Shown here: positions 51,071 to 59,041 of the stretch, piece by piece
Position numbering within the stretch: the first letter of the stretch is position 1
How the letters are laid out: every line of letters begins with the position of its first letter
NCBI RefSeq assembly: GCF_008326425.1
Contig: NZ_AP018929.1
Location: forward strand, 2,308,875 to 2,372,874
From: Sulfuracidifex tepidarius
Lineage (GTDB): Archaea; Thermoproteota; Thermoprotei_A; Sulfolobales; Sulfolobaceae
Direction: 5' to 3'
DNA: 64,000 nucleotides
Notes under the pieces: model-generated
Seen by the model: only the letters and a program-made list of their open reading frames with translations
The model's database searches: none
Told to the model about the DNA's origin: nothing
Made by a program: the position numbers and the translations under genes

Positions 51071-52639
51071 ATGAAGTATCCACGCGAGAACGACATAGGC
51101 AAAATAGAATATAAGCTTATCCTTTCTTCTCTTGATGAGGACAGGCTCGAGTCCTTGGCTACCCAAATGAGGTTTAGGCTTGAGGAAGGTAACGGAGAGG
51201 CGTTCTACGTGCTCGGGGTCAGCAACGAAGGAGATGTAATAGGGATGACAGAGGAAGAGATGAGGTTAAGCCTCGAAGTCCTGGAGAGAGTAGCAGAGCT
51301 GATAAACGCCAGGATAGTTTACAAGAGGACAGTGGAGGTCAGGAAAGGAAGACAAGTAGCAGAAGTGATGATCCGTCTGTTCAAGGAACAAGTCCCCATA
51401 GAGATAAACATCGCAGTTATGGGACATGTAAACGCGGGGAAGAGCACTCTGACGGGAGTACTGATCTCAGGGAAATACGATGACGGTAACGGTTCCCTCA
51501 GGGCTGTAGTGGCTAGACACCTCCACGAGGTCATCTCTGGAAGGACGTCATCCATAAGCATGAGGCTACTTGGATTTGATGACAATGGTGAGGTAGTAAA
51601 CAGATACGTTAGAGATCCATTGGACGAGGCCGACATAACGATGAAGAGCTCCAAGGTAGTGAGGTTAATCGACCTTGGAGGTCATGAGAGGTACCTGAGA
51701 ACTACTCTGAAGGGTTTGCTGGGATATGATGTAAATTACGTCATGCTAGTAGTAGGTGCAGATGACGGGCTCAGCATAATGGGGAGAGAACACCTCGCAA
51801 TAGCTTCAATACTCAAGTTTCCCGTCTTCGTGGTCATCACTAAGGTAGACAAGTACCCCAGAGAAAGGATAGATCAAATAATAAATGACGTGAAGTCAGT
51901 ACTTAAGATACCCGGAATCAATAGGCTGGCTTTAGAGGTGGAAGACGAAGGAGACCTCCTTAACTCTATTCTTGCAATGAGAACTGGTAGGGTAGTGCCG
52001 ATATTCAAAGTGTCTAACGTTACCGGCGAAGGGATAGACTTACTAGTTAAGCTTCTGAACGTGTTACCTCCCTCAAGTAGAAAGATGAACGAAGACCTTC
52101 CTTTAGTCTACATAGATGAGATATACAATGTGACTGGTGTAGGGACTGTGGTATTGGGCTCCGTTGTGAGAGGGTCAGTGTCATCAAACGAGGACTTCTT
52201 CATAGGCCCTGACAAGGTAGGGGAATTCTATCAAGTTAAGGTAAAGAGCATACAACTAAATAGAATATTTGTAGACAAAGTGAAAGAAGGCTACATTGCA
52301 ACGTTCGCCATTCAAGGGTTAAACAAGGAATCTCTGAGGAAAGGGATGATCATGTCCAAGGGAAGGAAGACTGCGGTTAGAAGGTTTAAAGCAAGGATAT
52401 TCATTCTGCACCACCCCACCACGATAAGGGAAGGTTACGTAGCCACTATGCATCTCTATACAATAAGACAAGCCGTTAGGTTCGAAAAGATTTACAAGAA
52501 CGTGTTGAGGAGCGGTGATTCGAGTGAGGTCATCCTTCATTTCCTCTACAATCCAGAGTACATAGAGAAAGGACAGATATTCGTGTTCAGGGAAGGAAGA
52601 ACTAGGGGAATAGGTGTAGTGTTGGAACCCCTAGCTTAA
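51071..52639 (+). CDS. GTPBP1-like translational GTPase
   Basis: A 522-residue GTPase in the EF-Tu/GTPBP1 group. The first 110 residues are family-specific. G1 is GHVNAGKST (residues 118-126), G3 is DLGGHERY (DxxGH), G4 is TKVD (the NKXD version with Thr), and domain II/III barrels follow (LPLVYIDEIYNVTGVGTVV and HPTTIREGYVATMHLYTI). Eukaryotic GTPBP1/2 rescue stalled ribosomes or act on mRNA; a comparable role with tRNA or exosome in archaea is conjecture. Alone on its strand, 9 bp overlap with the convergent CoxG-type gene. Confidence 0.88.
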   Translation: MKYPRENDIGKIEYKLILSSLDEDRLESLATQMRFRLEEGNGEAFYVLGVSNEGDVIGMTEEEMRLSLEVLERVAELINARIVYKRTVEVRKGRQVAEVMIRLFKEQVPIEINIAVMGHVNAGKSTLTGVLISGKYDDGNGSLRAVVARHLHEVISGRTSSISMRLLGFDDNGEVVNRYVRDPLDEADITMKSSKVVRLIDLGGHERYLRTTLKGLLGYDVNYVMLVVGADDGLSIMGREHLAIASILKFPVFVVITKVDKYPRERIDQIINDVKSVLKIPGINRLALEVEDEGDLLNSILAMRTGRVVPIFKVSNVTGEGIDLLVKLLNVLPPSSRKMNEDLPLVYIDEIYNVTGVGTVVLGSVVRGSVSSNEDFFIGPDKVGEFYQVKVKSIQLNRIFVDKVKEGYIATFAIQGLNKESLRKGMIMSKGRKTAVRRFKARIFILHHPTTIREGYVATMHLYTIRQAVRFEKIYKNVLRSGDSSEVILHFLYNPEYIEKGQIFVFREGRTRGIGVVLEPLA

Positions 52640-53041
52640 CGCTCCTGACTTTTGCAAACTGCAGTTGATTATGTCTTTAGCTACTTTCTCAGCTTGACTG
52701 TCGATGATCTTCTTGAACGACTGGGCAAGCCCTCCCTCAGCCTGATACTCCACTTTCCACTTCAGAATCATTTTTTCAACTTCCAGAGTAGTTTTAACCG
52801 TTATCTCCATTCCTGCTCCTTGAATTTCTATCACATTAATAAACTTGTTTCCGTCTACTTGAAAGTCCTTTATTTCTCCCTTCAGCTCAAGCGAAATGAA
52901 ACCGACCTTAGTTTTACTCAGAAATTTATCACCGTCCTTTTCTACCACGCCGGGTATACAACATATTAGGTTCTCCTTTTTTGATAAAAATTCTATTAGC
53001 TTAGTATCATCCTTGATCTTCTCTTCTCCCTGAAGTTCCAT
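52631..53041 (-). CDS. CoxG-like SRPBCC protein
   Basis: A 136-residue START/SRPBCC domain of the CO dehydrogenase subunit G type. Features: helical start, CIPGVVEKDGDKF-like turn, the series of amphipathic strands ELKGEIKDFQVDGNKFINVIEI, and the terminal helix AQSFKKIIDSQAEKVAKDI. CoxG proteins help recruit molybdenum hydroxylases to the membrane or their maturation. A second, diverged copy follows 108 bp upstream on the same strand. Several Cys residues (LICCIPG) are unusual. Start at 53041. Confidence 0.75.
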   Translation of the reverse strand: MELQGEEKIKDDTKLIEFLSKKENLICCIPGVVEKDGDKFLSKTKVGFISLELKGEIKDFQVDGNKFINVIEIQGAGMEITVKTTLEVEKMILKWKVEYQAEGGLAQSFKKIIDSQAEKVAKDIINCSLQKSGALS

Positions 53042-53149
53042 AATGATGGATTATAGGAAAGGCATTATAAAAATATAGGCAAACAGCGTCGCACCGCTTA
53101 TACCCTTTGGATGCCTAGAGATTAGAATTTTCTCTTGTAAAGATGTTAA

Positions 53150-53575
53150 TTACTTCTTCTCTATCTCTTTTTTAAAACACGAAAATAGATCGTTAACTAT
53201 CCCTTCTATGGCGCTTCCCATCATTCTGGCACCTACCGTGGCGAGAGTTCCAGATACTTTCACATCAGCGGAATATTTTATCAAGTTATCCTGTACTTCT
53301 ATGCTAGCGTCTATGTCCACGTTACTGTTCATACCTTTTCCCTTAGCTATCATCTTCAAGTTAGTATCATTAACCTTGTCTATCTTAACGTTGGCTTTGT
53401 AATCTCCCCTTATGAAACCTATTCCTACGCTACCTACAACGTCATAGGAACCGTCTTGGTTCTTCGTAAATTGCTTTATTTTAGGGAAACAAGGAACGAG
53501 CTTCTCTATATTGTCCATATAGGACATTATTTCCTGCCTTGTAGCGTTCACGTTTACTTGACCTTCATATTTCAT
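53150..53575 (-). CDS. CoxG-type SRPBCC protein
   Basis: A 141-residue SRPBCC protein of the CoxG family, with strand MKYEGQVNVNATRQEIMSYM, a helix, VPCFPKIKQFTKNQDGSYDVVGSVGIGFIRGDYKANV, and the terminal AMMGSAIEGIVNDLFSCF-type helix. It resembles the classical CoxG more than its neighbour at 52631. Close to the MocA-type cytidylyltransferase (divergent by 34 bp) and the small/medium hydroxylase subunits, it probably belongs with assembly of a molybdenum hydroxylase. Confidence 0.8.
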   Translation of the reverse strand: MKYEGQVNVNATRQEIMSYMDNIEKLVPCFPKIKQFTKNQDGSYDVVGSVGIGFIRGDYKANVKIDKVNDTNLKMIAKGKGMNSNVDIDASIEVQDNLIKYSADVKVSGTLATVGARMMGSAIEGIVNDLFSCFKKEIEKK

Positions 53576-53609
53576 GATAATAGATAAACAAGACGGAAAA
53601 ATAAGTCAT
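53576..53609. promoter_or_regulatory. Compact divergent spacer, 34 bp
   Basis: The minus-strand TATA-like cttattttt (53597-53605) is about 26 nt from the ATG at 53575. A plus-strand match (gataatagataaac) near 53576-53588 is weak. The spacing is the same as in three other divergent spacers in the window. Confidence 0.35.
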
Positions 53610-54152
53610 ATGGACGTCGGAGCCGTGGTTCTAGCTGCGGGAGAGGGAAAGAGGTTCGGGGGAAATAAACTTCTCTCCCCCTTTGACGGGGAACCAATCC
53701 TCAAGAGGGTTCTCCTCTCCCTTGAAGGAGTAGATAGAGTGTTAGTAATTGGGAGATACGCAGAGGAAATTCTTAAGGAATTGAAAAATGAGGTCATGAT
53801 CTATAACCCAAAGTGGCAAGAAGGTATGAGCACATCAATAAAGCTCGGAGTGAGGTTCATGAAGGATCACGAATACGTTCTCATAGCCTTAGGTGATATG
53901 CCCCTCGTTACCAGAGAGGACGTGAAGAAGATACTTTCTATGGAGGTGAAAGACGCTGTGATCCCCACTCATGGTGGGAAAAAGGGAAACCCTGTTCTAT
54001 TTAGGACTTCTTCCTTGATGAAGTTCCTTGATAGGATTTCAGGAGATGAGGGGATGAGAAATGTCTTGAGGGAAATGGAAACGTCGACTGTAGAGTGTGG
54101 GATAGGAGTTGTCAAGGACGTAGATACGAGAGACGACCTCAGTCTGTCTTAG
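53610..54152 (+). CDS. Molybdenum cofactor cytidylyltransferase-like (MocA/CoxD-type)
   Basis: A 180-residue nucleotidyltransferase of the MobA/MocA type (counted from ATG 53610). The N-terminal [16 protein letters not shown] loop binds CTP, and ALGDMPLVT holds the metal-binding Asp; GKKGNPVLF follows. In aldehyde oxidoreductases it attaches CMP to molybdopterin. It sits among hydroxylase genes and the MoaD-MoaE fusion is in the same window. An ATG at 53574 would overlap the divergent CoxG start and is unlikely. Confidence 0.85.
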   Translation: MDVGAVVLAAGEGKRFGGNKLLSPFDGEPILKRVLLSLEGVDRVLVIGRYAEEILKELKNEVMIYNPKWQEGMSTSIKLGVRFMKDHEYVLIALGDMPLVTREDVKKILSMEVKDAVIPTHGGKKGNPVLFRTSSLMKFLDRISGDEGMRNVLREMETSTVECGIGVVKDVDTRDDLSLS

Positions 54153-54636
54153 AGTTCATCTTTTCCGACGCGTATTTTATCGCTTCAACTATGTTTTGAT
54201 ACCCAGTACACCTACACAGATTGCCTGATATTCCTTCCCTTATCTCCTCCTCCGTCGGATGAGGATTCTCCTTCAACAAGAAATATGCTTCCATTATCAT
54301 ACCAGGTGTGCAATACCCGCACTGAAGCCCATGCTTCTCCCAAAATCCCTCCTGAATCGGGTGTAACTTCCCGTCCTTCTCTAACCCCTCTATCGTAAGT
54401 ATATCGGCTCCGTTAGCTTCTACTGCAAGCAATGTACAAGACTTCACTGATTTACCGTTCATTATAACTGTGCAGGCTCCGCAATTTGACGAATCACATC
54501 CTACATGAACCCCTGTGAACCCCAGGTCCCTGAGAGCATGTACTAGGAGCTTTCTCGGCTCAACTACGTCTTCATAGTCCTTCCCATTTATTCTGAGTTT
54601 TATTGATACTTTCTCGTTTGCGTTGACCACTTTCAT
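54139..54636 (-). CDS. Molybdenum hydroxylase [2Fe-2S] small subunit
   Basis: A 165-residue small subunit of a xanthine dehydrogenase/CO dehydrogenase-type enzyme. The first plant-type [2Fe-2S] cluster has [13 protein letters not shown] (residues 40-52) with a further Cys in SCTLL, and the second cluster has CGYCTPGM and CRCTG. It accepts electrons from the Mo site. Overlap of ATGA with the FAD subunit gene makes a translation-coupled pair. In Sulfolobales this subunit belongs to a glyceraldehyde or aldehyde oxidoreductase (CutC); the Mo-bearing large subunit is not adjacent. 3' overlap of 14 bp with the MocA-like gene. Confidence 0.92.
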   Translation of the reverse strand: MKVVNANEKVSIKLRINGKDYEDVVEPRKLLVHALRDLGFTGVHVGCDSSNCGACTVIMNGKSVKSCTLLAVEANGADILTIEGLEKDGKLHPIQEGFWEKHGLQCGYCTPGMIMEAYFLLKENPHPTEEEIREGISGNLCRCTGYQNIVEAIKYASEKMNSKTD

Positions 54637-55463
54637 TTTCTCACCTTCTTCAAAGCCCTCTCAGTCATAACTTTTACCATTTTCTTTTTGTATTCTGCCG
54701 AACCTCTGATGTCTGAAGAGGGATTGGCATACTCTACCGCTGCGCTTGCGGCTTTCGATATCAAATCGTCGGAAAGTGCGTTATTCATCAAGATTTCCTC
54801 TGAAGACTTCGCTCTCATAGCCTTGTTATTAACTGCCGTGAGGCCTATCCTTACATCTTTCACCACACCCTCCTCTTCCTTTATTGCTACAGCAACACCT
54901 ACTATAGCGTAATCTCCTGCCTTCCTCTCTAGCTTCTCGTAATCAGTGCGATACCCGTCCATGGCTGGCACTACGACTTCCTTTACTAACTCACCCTGCG
55001 ACAAGTCTGTAGTGAACATGTCCTTTTGGAACTGATCGAAGGGAACTGACCTCTCTCCTCTCTTTGAGATGACCACAACCTTAGCGTTAGTTGCAATGAG
55101 TGGGGCTGGGTAATCCGACAGAGGGTCGGCGTTAGATATACTACCTCCTATAGTCCCCATATTTCTAACCTGAGGGTCAGCGATAACCGAGGCGGTCTGG
55201 CTGAGTAAAGGTATTCCGCTTTTAGATATCTCGTAATGAGTAGTTAATGCACCGATTCTGTACTCACTACCTTTCTTAATCCCCTGAAGGTCTTTGAGGG
55301 TCTTTAACTCCACTAAGTAAGAGGGACGTATTATTCTGAGCTTCAGCATCGGTATTAGAGAATGTCCTCCAGCTAAAGGTCTGGAATCATCGTGGCTTTC
55401 CAAGAATTCCATTGCTTCATGAATGTTCTCGGGTATTACGTAACCAAATTTTGGAGGATACAC
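54633..55463 (-). CDS. Molybdenum hydroxylase FAD-binding medium subunit
   Basis: A 276-residue medium subunit, PCMH-type FAD fold, of a molybdenum hydroxylase. FAD contacts are visible in [13 protein letters not shown] (32-44) and [17 protein letters not shown] (about 104-120). The terminal domain is CO dehydrogenase flavoprotein-like. It passes electrons from the iron-sulfur subunit to the acceptor. GTG start at 55463. Co-transcribed with the small subunit; the large catalytic subunit (CutA/CoxL-type) is not encoded in this window, which is discussed as a finding. Confidence 0.9.
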   Translation of the reverse strand: MYPPKFGYVIPENIHEAMEFLESHDDSRPLAGGHSLIPMLKLRIIRPSYLVELKTLKDLQGIKKGSEYRIGALTTHYEISKSGIPLLSQTASVIADPQVRNMGTIGGSISNADPLSDYPAPLIATNAKVVVISKRGERSVPFDQFQKDMFTTDLSQGELVKEVVVPAMDGYRTDYEKLERKAGDYAIVGVAVAIKEEEGVVKDVRIGLTAVNNKAMRAKSSEEILMNNALSDDLISKAASAAVEYANPSSDIRGSAEYKKKMVKVMTERALKKVRK

Positions 55464-55491
55464 GTGAATAGATAGTGAAACGAGTTAATAA

Positions 55492-56199
55492 CTATTGATT
55501 GAAGGACAGGGATACGACCTCGCCTACTACTATGATTGAAGGTGAGGAGACATGACCTTCTTTTACCAGCTCAGATAATTTCATCAACGTTCCAGTAATT
55601 ACCCTCTGCTTTGGCGTTGAAGCGCTTTCTATTATGGCCACCTTTTCGTCTCCTCTTCTCTTCATAAGGATGACCCTCTGCACCTCCTCTATGTCGTGTA
55701 TGCCCATGAGGACTATCAGAGTGCCTTTTTCAGGAATGAAGTCCGGATCCAACTCACCTTTCGCTCGTGTCCCAGATATCACTGTGAATCCAGATGCAGC
55801 GACTATCCTGCTTGTAACCGGAATTCCCGCTAGCTCAGGCCCTGCAATCGCACTAGTCAATCCCGGTATAATCTCGCAGGAGATTCCTTCTCTTAGTGCG
55901 AAAATGCATTCCTCTTCTCCTCTGCCGAACACCGTGGGGTCTCCCCCTTTGGCTCTGACTACTCTCTTTCCCTTCTTAGCTTCCTCAACCAACTTCCTGT
56001 TTATCTCTTCTTGTTTCCATGCCTCACCTATGCTCTTGCCAACGTAAATCTTCTCTCCTTGGCATAGACTCAAAATTTCTTCGCTTACTAATCTGTCGTA
56101 GAGTATCACGTCCGCATCCTTCAAAACCTTAAGTGCCTTGACAGTTACCAACTCTGGGTCTCCCGGACCCACACCTACTATGAAGACCTTGCCCTTCAG
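55492..56199 (-). CDS. Uroporphyrinogen-III C-methyltransferase
   Basis: A SUMT-type tetrapyrrole methylase that methylates uroporphyrinogen III at C2 and C7 to precorrin-2, for cobalamin or siroheme. The GxGPGDPE motif, DVILYDRLVS, VRAKGGDPTVFGRGEEE and TLIVLMGIHD are classic. The frame supports KGKVFIVGVGPGDPE, which includes the first strand, but only a CTG at 56199 or a GTG at 56172 can start it; GTG would remove the first strand. The CTG overlaps the TGA stop of the membrane protein upstream (ctga). I list the longer form. It supports the B12 requirement of methylmalonyl-CoA mutase. Confidence 0.85.
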   Translation of the reverse strand: MKGKVFIVGVGPGDPELVTVKALKVLKDADVILYDRLVSEEILSLCQGEKIYVGKSIGEAWKQEEINRKLVEEAKKGKRVVRAKGGDPTVFGRGEEECIFALREGISCEIIPGLTSAIAGPELAGIPVTSRIVAASGFTVISGTRAKGELDPDFIPEKGTLIVLMGIHDIEEVQRVILMKRRGDEKVAIIESASTPKQRVITGTLMKLSELVKEGHVSSPSIIVVGEVVSLSFNQ

Positions 56200-56792
56200 A
56201 AACCCTTCACCTTCCTCATTATGTAATAGATTATTGACATTGCTTCAGGTACTATGACCAAGTATATCAAAGTGAGAACTACGCTTAAAATGTCGACTTG
56301 ATTAGCTCCTAAAGCAGTAGAATCTAGATATGCTATGATGATAGTAGACATACTACCCATCAATCCCAGGAGGTATAGAAGAGCCCTCTCTGTGAACTTT
56401 AAAGACGAAATTAGATACCCTATGATGAAACCTCCTATGAAAAGCGATATTGGGGCTAAAGCGAAAGAGAACGGATCGGAGAAAGTTGTTATAAATATTG
56501 ATGGGTCCTCCCACATTGCTATCAAAAGTATGGAGAGAGGAATTCCCACCAACGCTTTCCTCCTTAGCATGATGGACGCAGTGGGAACTGATTCGCCGTC
56601 AACCTCTATTACCTTGTCCTTCGGGTTATTGTAAATCAGGGTATACCAGCCTAGAAGACCGCCAGAGACTACAAGTCCCTGAAAAGTGAAAATTCTCAAA
56701 ATAGGACCGGCGAAACTATAAATAATCACAGAGATTGATGCTAGAAAAAAACCTACATATTTAGCTAAAATTACATAGTTCAAACTATACAC
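56196..56792 (-). CDS. Membrane protein of unknown function, 198 aa
   Basis: I do not recognise it. Five to six membrane segments are evident: residues about 7-25, 27-50, 75-92, 100-128, 133-155 and 165-190, with a short cytoplasmic loop carrying VIEVDGESVP. It lies between the 82-residue protein and SUMT, with stop and start overlapping the latter, so it is part of the same five-gene transcript starting at 57856. A transporter for a cobalamin-related compound is only a guess; no binding motif is visible. Confidence 0.68.
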   Translation of the reverse strand: MYSLNYVILAKYVGFFLASISVIIYSFAGPILRIFTFQGLVVSGGLLGWYTLIYNNPKDKVIEVDGESVPTASIMLRRKALVGIPLSILLIAMWEDPSIFITTFSDPFSFALAPISLFIGGFIIGYLISSLKFTERALLYLLGLMGSMSTIIIAYLDSTALGANQVDILSVVLTLIYLVIVPEAMSIIYYIMRKVKGF

Positions 56793-56793
56793 C

Positions 56794-57042
56794 TTATGGT
56801 AGATGAATCTTATATGCTATCACGTTACCTTCATCCTTCTTTTCCAGAACCTTTACCCCCTTCTCTTCCATTGCTATGCTCCACATTTCTACTTGATCTA
56901 CCTGAACCCCTTTAAGTGCCTTAATGATTACGTCCTTGTCTCCTCCGACTTCGACCCAGAACCTCATTATCCTAACTGAAGGGGAATCAGATCCACACTT
57001 GGTATCAGCTACGGTTAAGTCGAGTTCAGGTTCCTGTGTCAT
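56794..57042 (-). CDS. Small soluble protein, 82 aa
   Basis: Unrecognised small cytoplasmic alpha/beta protein with one Cys (VADTKCGSD), strand-helix-strand pattern VRIMRFWVEV, IIKALKGVQVDQVEMW, KVLEKKDEGNVIAYKI. It resembles a ferredoxin-like or TusA-like compact fold but has no CPxP motif. It overlaps the SIS-domain gene by 17 bp and stops one base before the membrane protein begins, hence strongly coupled within this operon. Confidence 0.6.
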   Translation of the reverse strand: MTQEPELDLTVADTKCGSDSPSVRIMRFWVEVGGDKDVIIKALKGVQVDQVEMWSIAMEEKGVKVLEKKDEGNVIAYKIHLP

Positions 57043-57856
57043 AATAAATCATAGCGGAACTGACGTTTAATATTTTTCTGCAGTCTAGAAAGAATATCTT
57101 GTCCCAACCAGTTTCCTTCATTCTCCTCAAGATAGAGTAAATGAGACTGAGTGCGTTAGTTAAAGGGTCGTGGATCTTGGTCAGAAACGCTGACGAACCT
57201 AACAGTTCCTTGAGTCTCTTCTCTCTTTCGGAGTTACCGAAAATGATAATTTGTCTATCTATAGATGAAAAAATTGGAGAGTGACAAAACTGCTCAGTCC
57301 TCTCAGCGTTTGAATACGCTCCAAATATCTCACTCATCTTCAAGTAAGCGTAGTAAGATATACCGTAGTTTCCCTTAGATCCGACAAAGAAGGGATGGTT
57401 ATCCAAGGGAAATACTATCGGATTCTCGTGTATCGGATTCACTCCTGCTATCTTTAGGATCGCGTATGTCGTCATGAGGAAAGAGAGAGTGCCCGGCATG
57501 GATTTAGTAGAAGAGTAAGGAATTTCAATTACATGGTCTACAGAGGAGGATAGCTTAGAACCTAGGTTTGACGTTAAAGCGAAGGTCTCAGTCTTCCCTT
57601 TCAATATCTGAGCTAATTTAACGTTGAATACGGGTTTGCCGGAGACCGAAATGAAAACGACTGGTTTGTCTGTAAGGGAGTAGCTAAGTCCTTCGTAAGG
57701 GTCCATAGCCTTAAATCTTCCTCCCGTCTCCCCTTCAGCTACCAACGCCGACGCGTAAGAATCGCCTGCCCCGACAACATAAGCCTCACTCAATCTGAGG
57801 TCAATATTTACCCTGAAGTCCTTCTTCATTTCGTTCTCTATCTCTTCAACGTACAT
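57026..57856 (-). CDS. SIS-domain sugar isomerase-like protein
   Basis: A 276-residue protein with one or two SIS domains. The first shows the sugar-phosphate loop YVVGAGDSYASALVAEGE (26-43) and VVFISVSGKPVFNV (66-79, typical S-x-S/T-G loop), then the ALTSN segment. The second half (after about 180) is a diverged repeat lacking the S-G loop. Family members isomerise sugar phosphates (phosphoheptose, glucosamine-fructose, bifunctional PGI/PMI) or bind them as regulators. First gene of the operon 57856-55492, overlap of 17 bp with the next. Confidence 0.78.
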   Translation of the reverse strand: MYVEEIENEMKKDFRVNIDLRLSEAYVVGAGDSYASALVAEGETGGRFKAMDPYEGLSYSLTDKPVVFISVSGKPVFNVKLAQILKGKTETFALTSNLGSKLSSSVDHVIEIPYSSTKSMPGTLSFLMTTYAILKIAGVNPIHENPIVFPLDNHPFFVGSKGNYGISYYAYLKMSEIFGAYSNAERTEQFCHSPIFSSIDRQIIIFGNSEREKRLKELLGSSAFLTKIHDPLTNALSLIYSILRRMKETGWDKIFFLDCRKILNVSSAMIYYDTGT

Positions 57857-57913
57857 GAAAGGTCACTTCAATCTGCTACAAACACTTAATTATTCCTAGG
57901 TTAATTACGTTGC

Positions 57914-59041
57914 ATGCAGATCTTGCTGAAATCAGGTGTCACAATCGGCTCTGATAAGCCGATGAGAAACGCCAACGTCGGAATAGAGGATGGAATAATC
58001 AAAGGTGTTTCTACGAAAGAGTTGGAGGGATTCGAATATCCAGATCTGGAAGTTGGTGGAAAGAACAGACTTGTCTCTCCAGCGATGGTTGTGATGAACT
58101 CTTTCCTGTACCTTTACCCCTTCAGGTATAGAGTGTTTACAGGGAAATTGAACCCGCAGAAGGTAATTGACTTGATGTCTTCAAACGACGTATACTACTT
58201 CGCCTTGGCAGGGGCTTATCACTTATTGAAGAGAGGGGTAGGAACAGTAGTCTTCTCTGGTCCGCATCTGGACTTGACTGCGAGAGCAGTATCAGAAGTC
58301 GGAATACGTCCAGTCCTAGCTGTGACTGTAGACGGAGAAAACGATTGGGAAAAGGAATTCTCGACCCTGTATAACAGATGGAGTTCTGGAGACGAGAATA
58401 GAGTAATACTTAGGCTCTGCGATCAAGAGTCAGTCCGAGACGTTTTAGATGTCTCTCGGAACTATCACATCCAAGTCTTGGTGGACAGAGACGTGGACCT
58501 ATCAAACGCGGATTTAACTGGTACACAGGTAATAGGCTTAGGTGGAGGATCAAGGAAAGACCTCAATAAGCTCGCAAACTCAGGGAGCTTGTCTTGGACA
58601 CCTTCATTCGAGGTATCCAACTTCCCTCTAAGCAAGTACAAGCCAAGCCTTTCCTTGGATCTCACTCCTTCGTTCGACCCACTTTTCGAACTGAAGCTAG
58701 CAGTTACGAGGCTCCTTCTGGTTCCTGAGGAAGCCTTCAACTCTGCCACGCTCTGGGGTTACTCTCAGCTAGGTAGACAGAAATACGGAAAGATAGAGGT
58801 AGGGTACATAGGTGACATTTCAATTTTTGAACTAAATGAACCTCCAGCCTTTCCTTTAGACTCCCTTACACCGTATGAGAGCATGATATTTTCCATAGGC
58901 TACCCAGAGACAGTAATAGTGAACGGAGACGCTGTACTGGATGGAGGGGCTCCTATAAACGTCGGGCTCAAGGAAATAGAGAGAATAAGGGATAAGGTTA
59001 ATGAGTTCGAGGGCACTGTCAGGGATATGGAAAAGAATTGA
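57914..59041 (+). CDS. Amidohydrolase-like protein lacking the HxH metal motif
   Basis: A 375-residue protein with the amidohydrolase superfamily layout: an N-terminal strand domain (ILLKSGVTIGSDKPMRNANV), a barrel, and the terminal YIGDISIFELNEP beta-domain segment. In functional members the HxH of PGxxNxHxH binds metal; at the same position this one has PAMVVMNSF (Asn62 and Phe64). I also see no obvious later His ligands, and LDLTPSFDPL replaces the usual acid segment. It is therefore probably noncatalytic or differently catalytic. TATA at about 57882-57890. Overlaps by 41 bp with the methyltransferase gene. Confidence 0.7.
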   Translation: MQILLKSGVTIGSDKPMRNANVGIEDGIIKGVSTKELEGFEYPDLEVGGKNRLVSPAMVVMNSFLYLYPFRYRVFTGKLNPQKVIDLMSSNDVYYFALAGAYHLLKRGVGTVVFSGPHLDLTARAVSEVGIRPVLAVTVDGENDWEKEFSTLYNRWSSGDENRVILRLCDQESVRDVLDVSRNYHIQVLVDRDVDLSNADLTGTQVIGLGGGSRKDLNKLANSGSLSWTPSFEVSNFPLSKYKPSLSLDLTPSFDPLFELKLAVTRLLLVPEEAFNSATLWGYSQLGRQKYGKIEVGYIGDISIFELNEPPAFPLDSLTPYESMIFSIGYPETVIVNGDAVLDGGAPINVGLKEIERIRDKVNEFEGTVRDMEKN

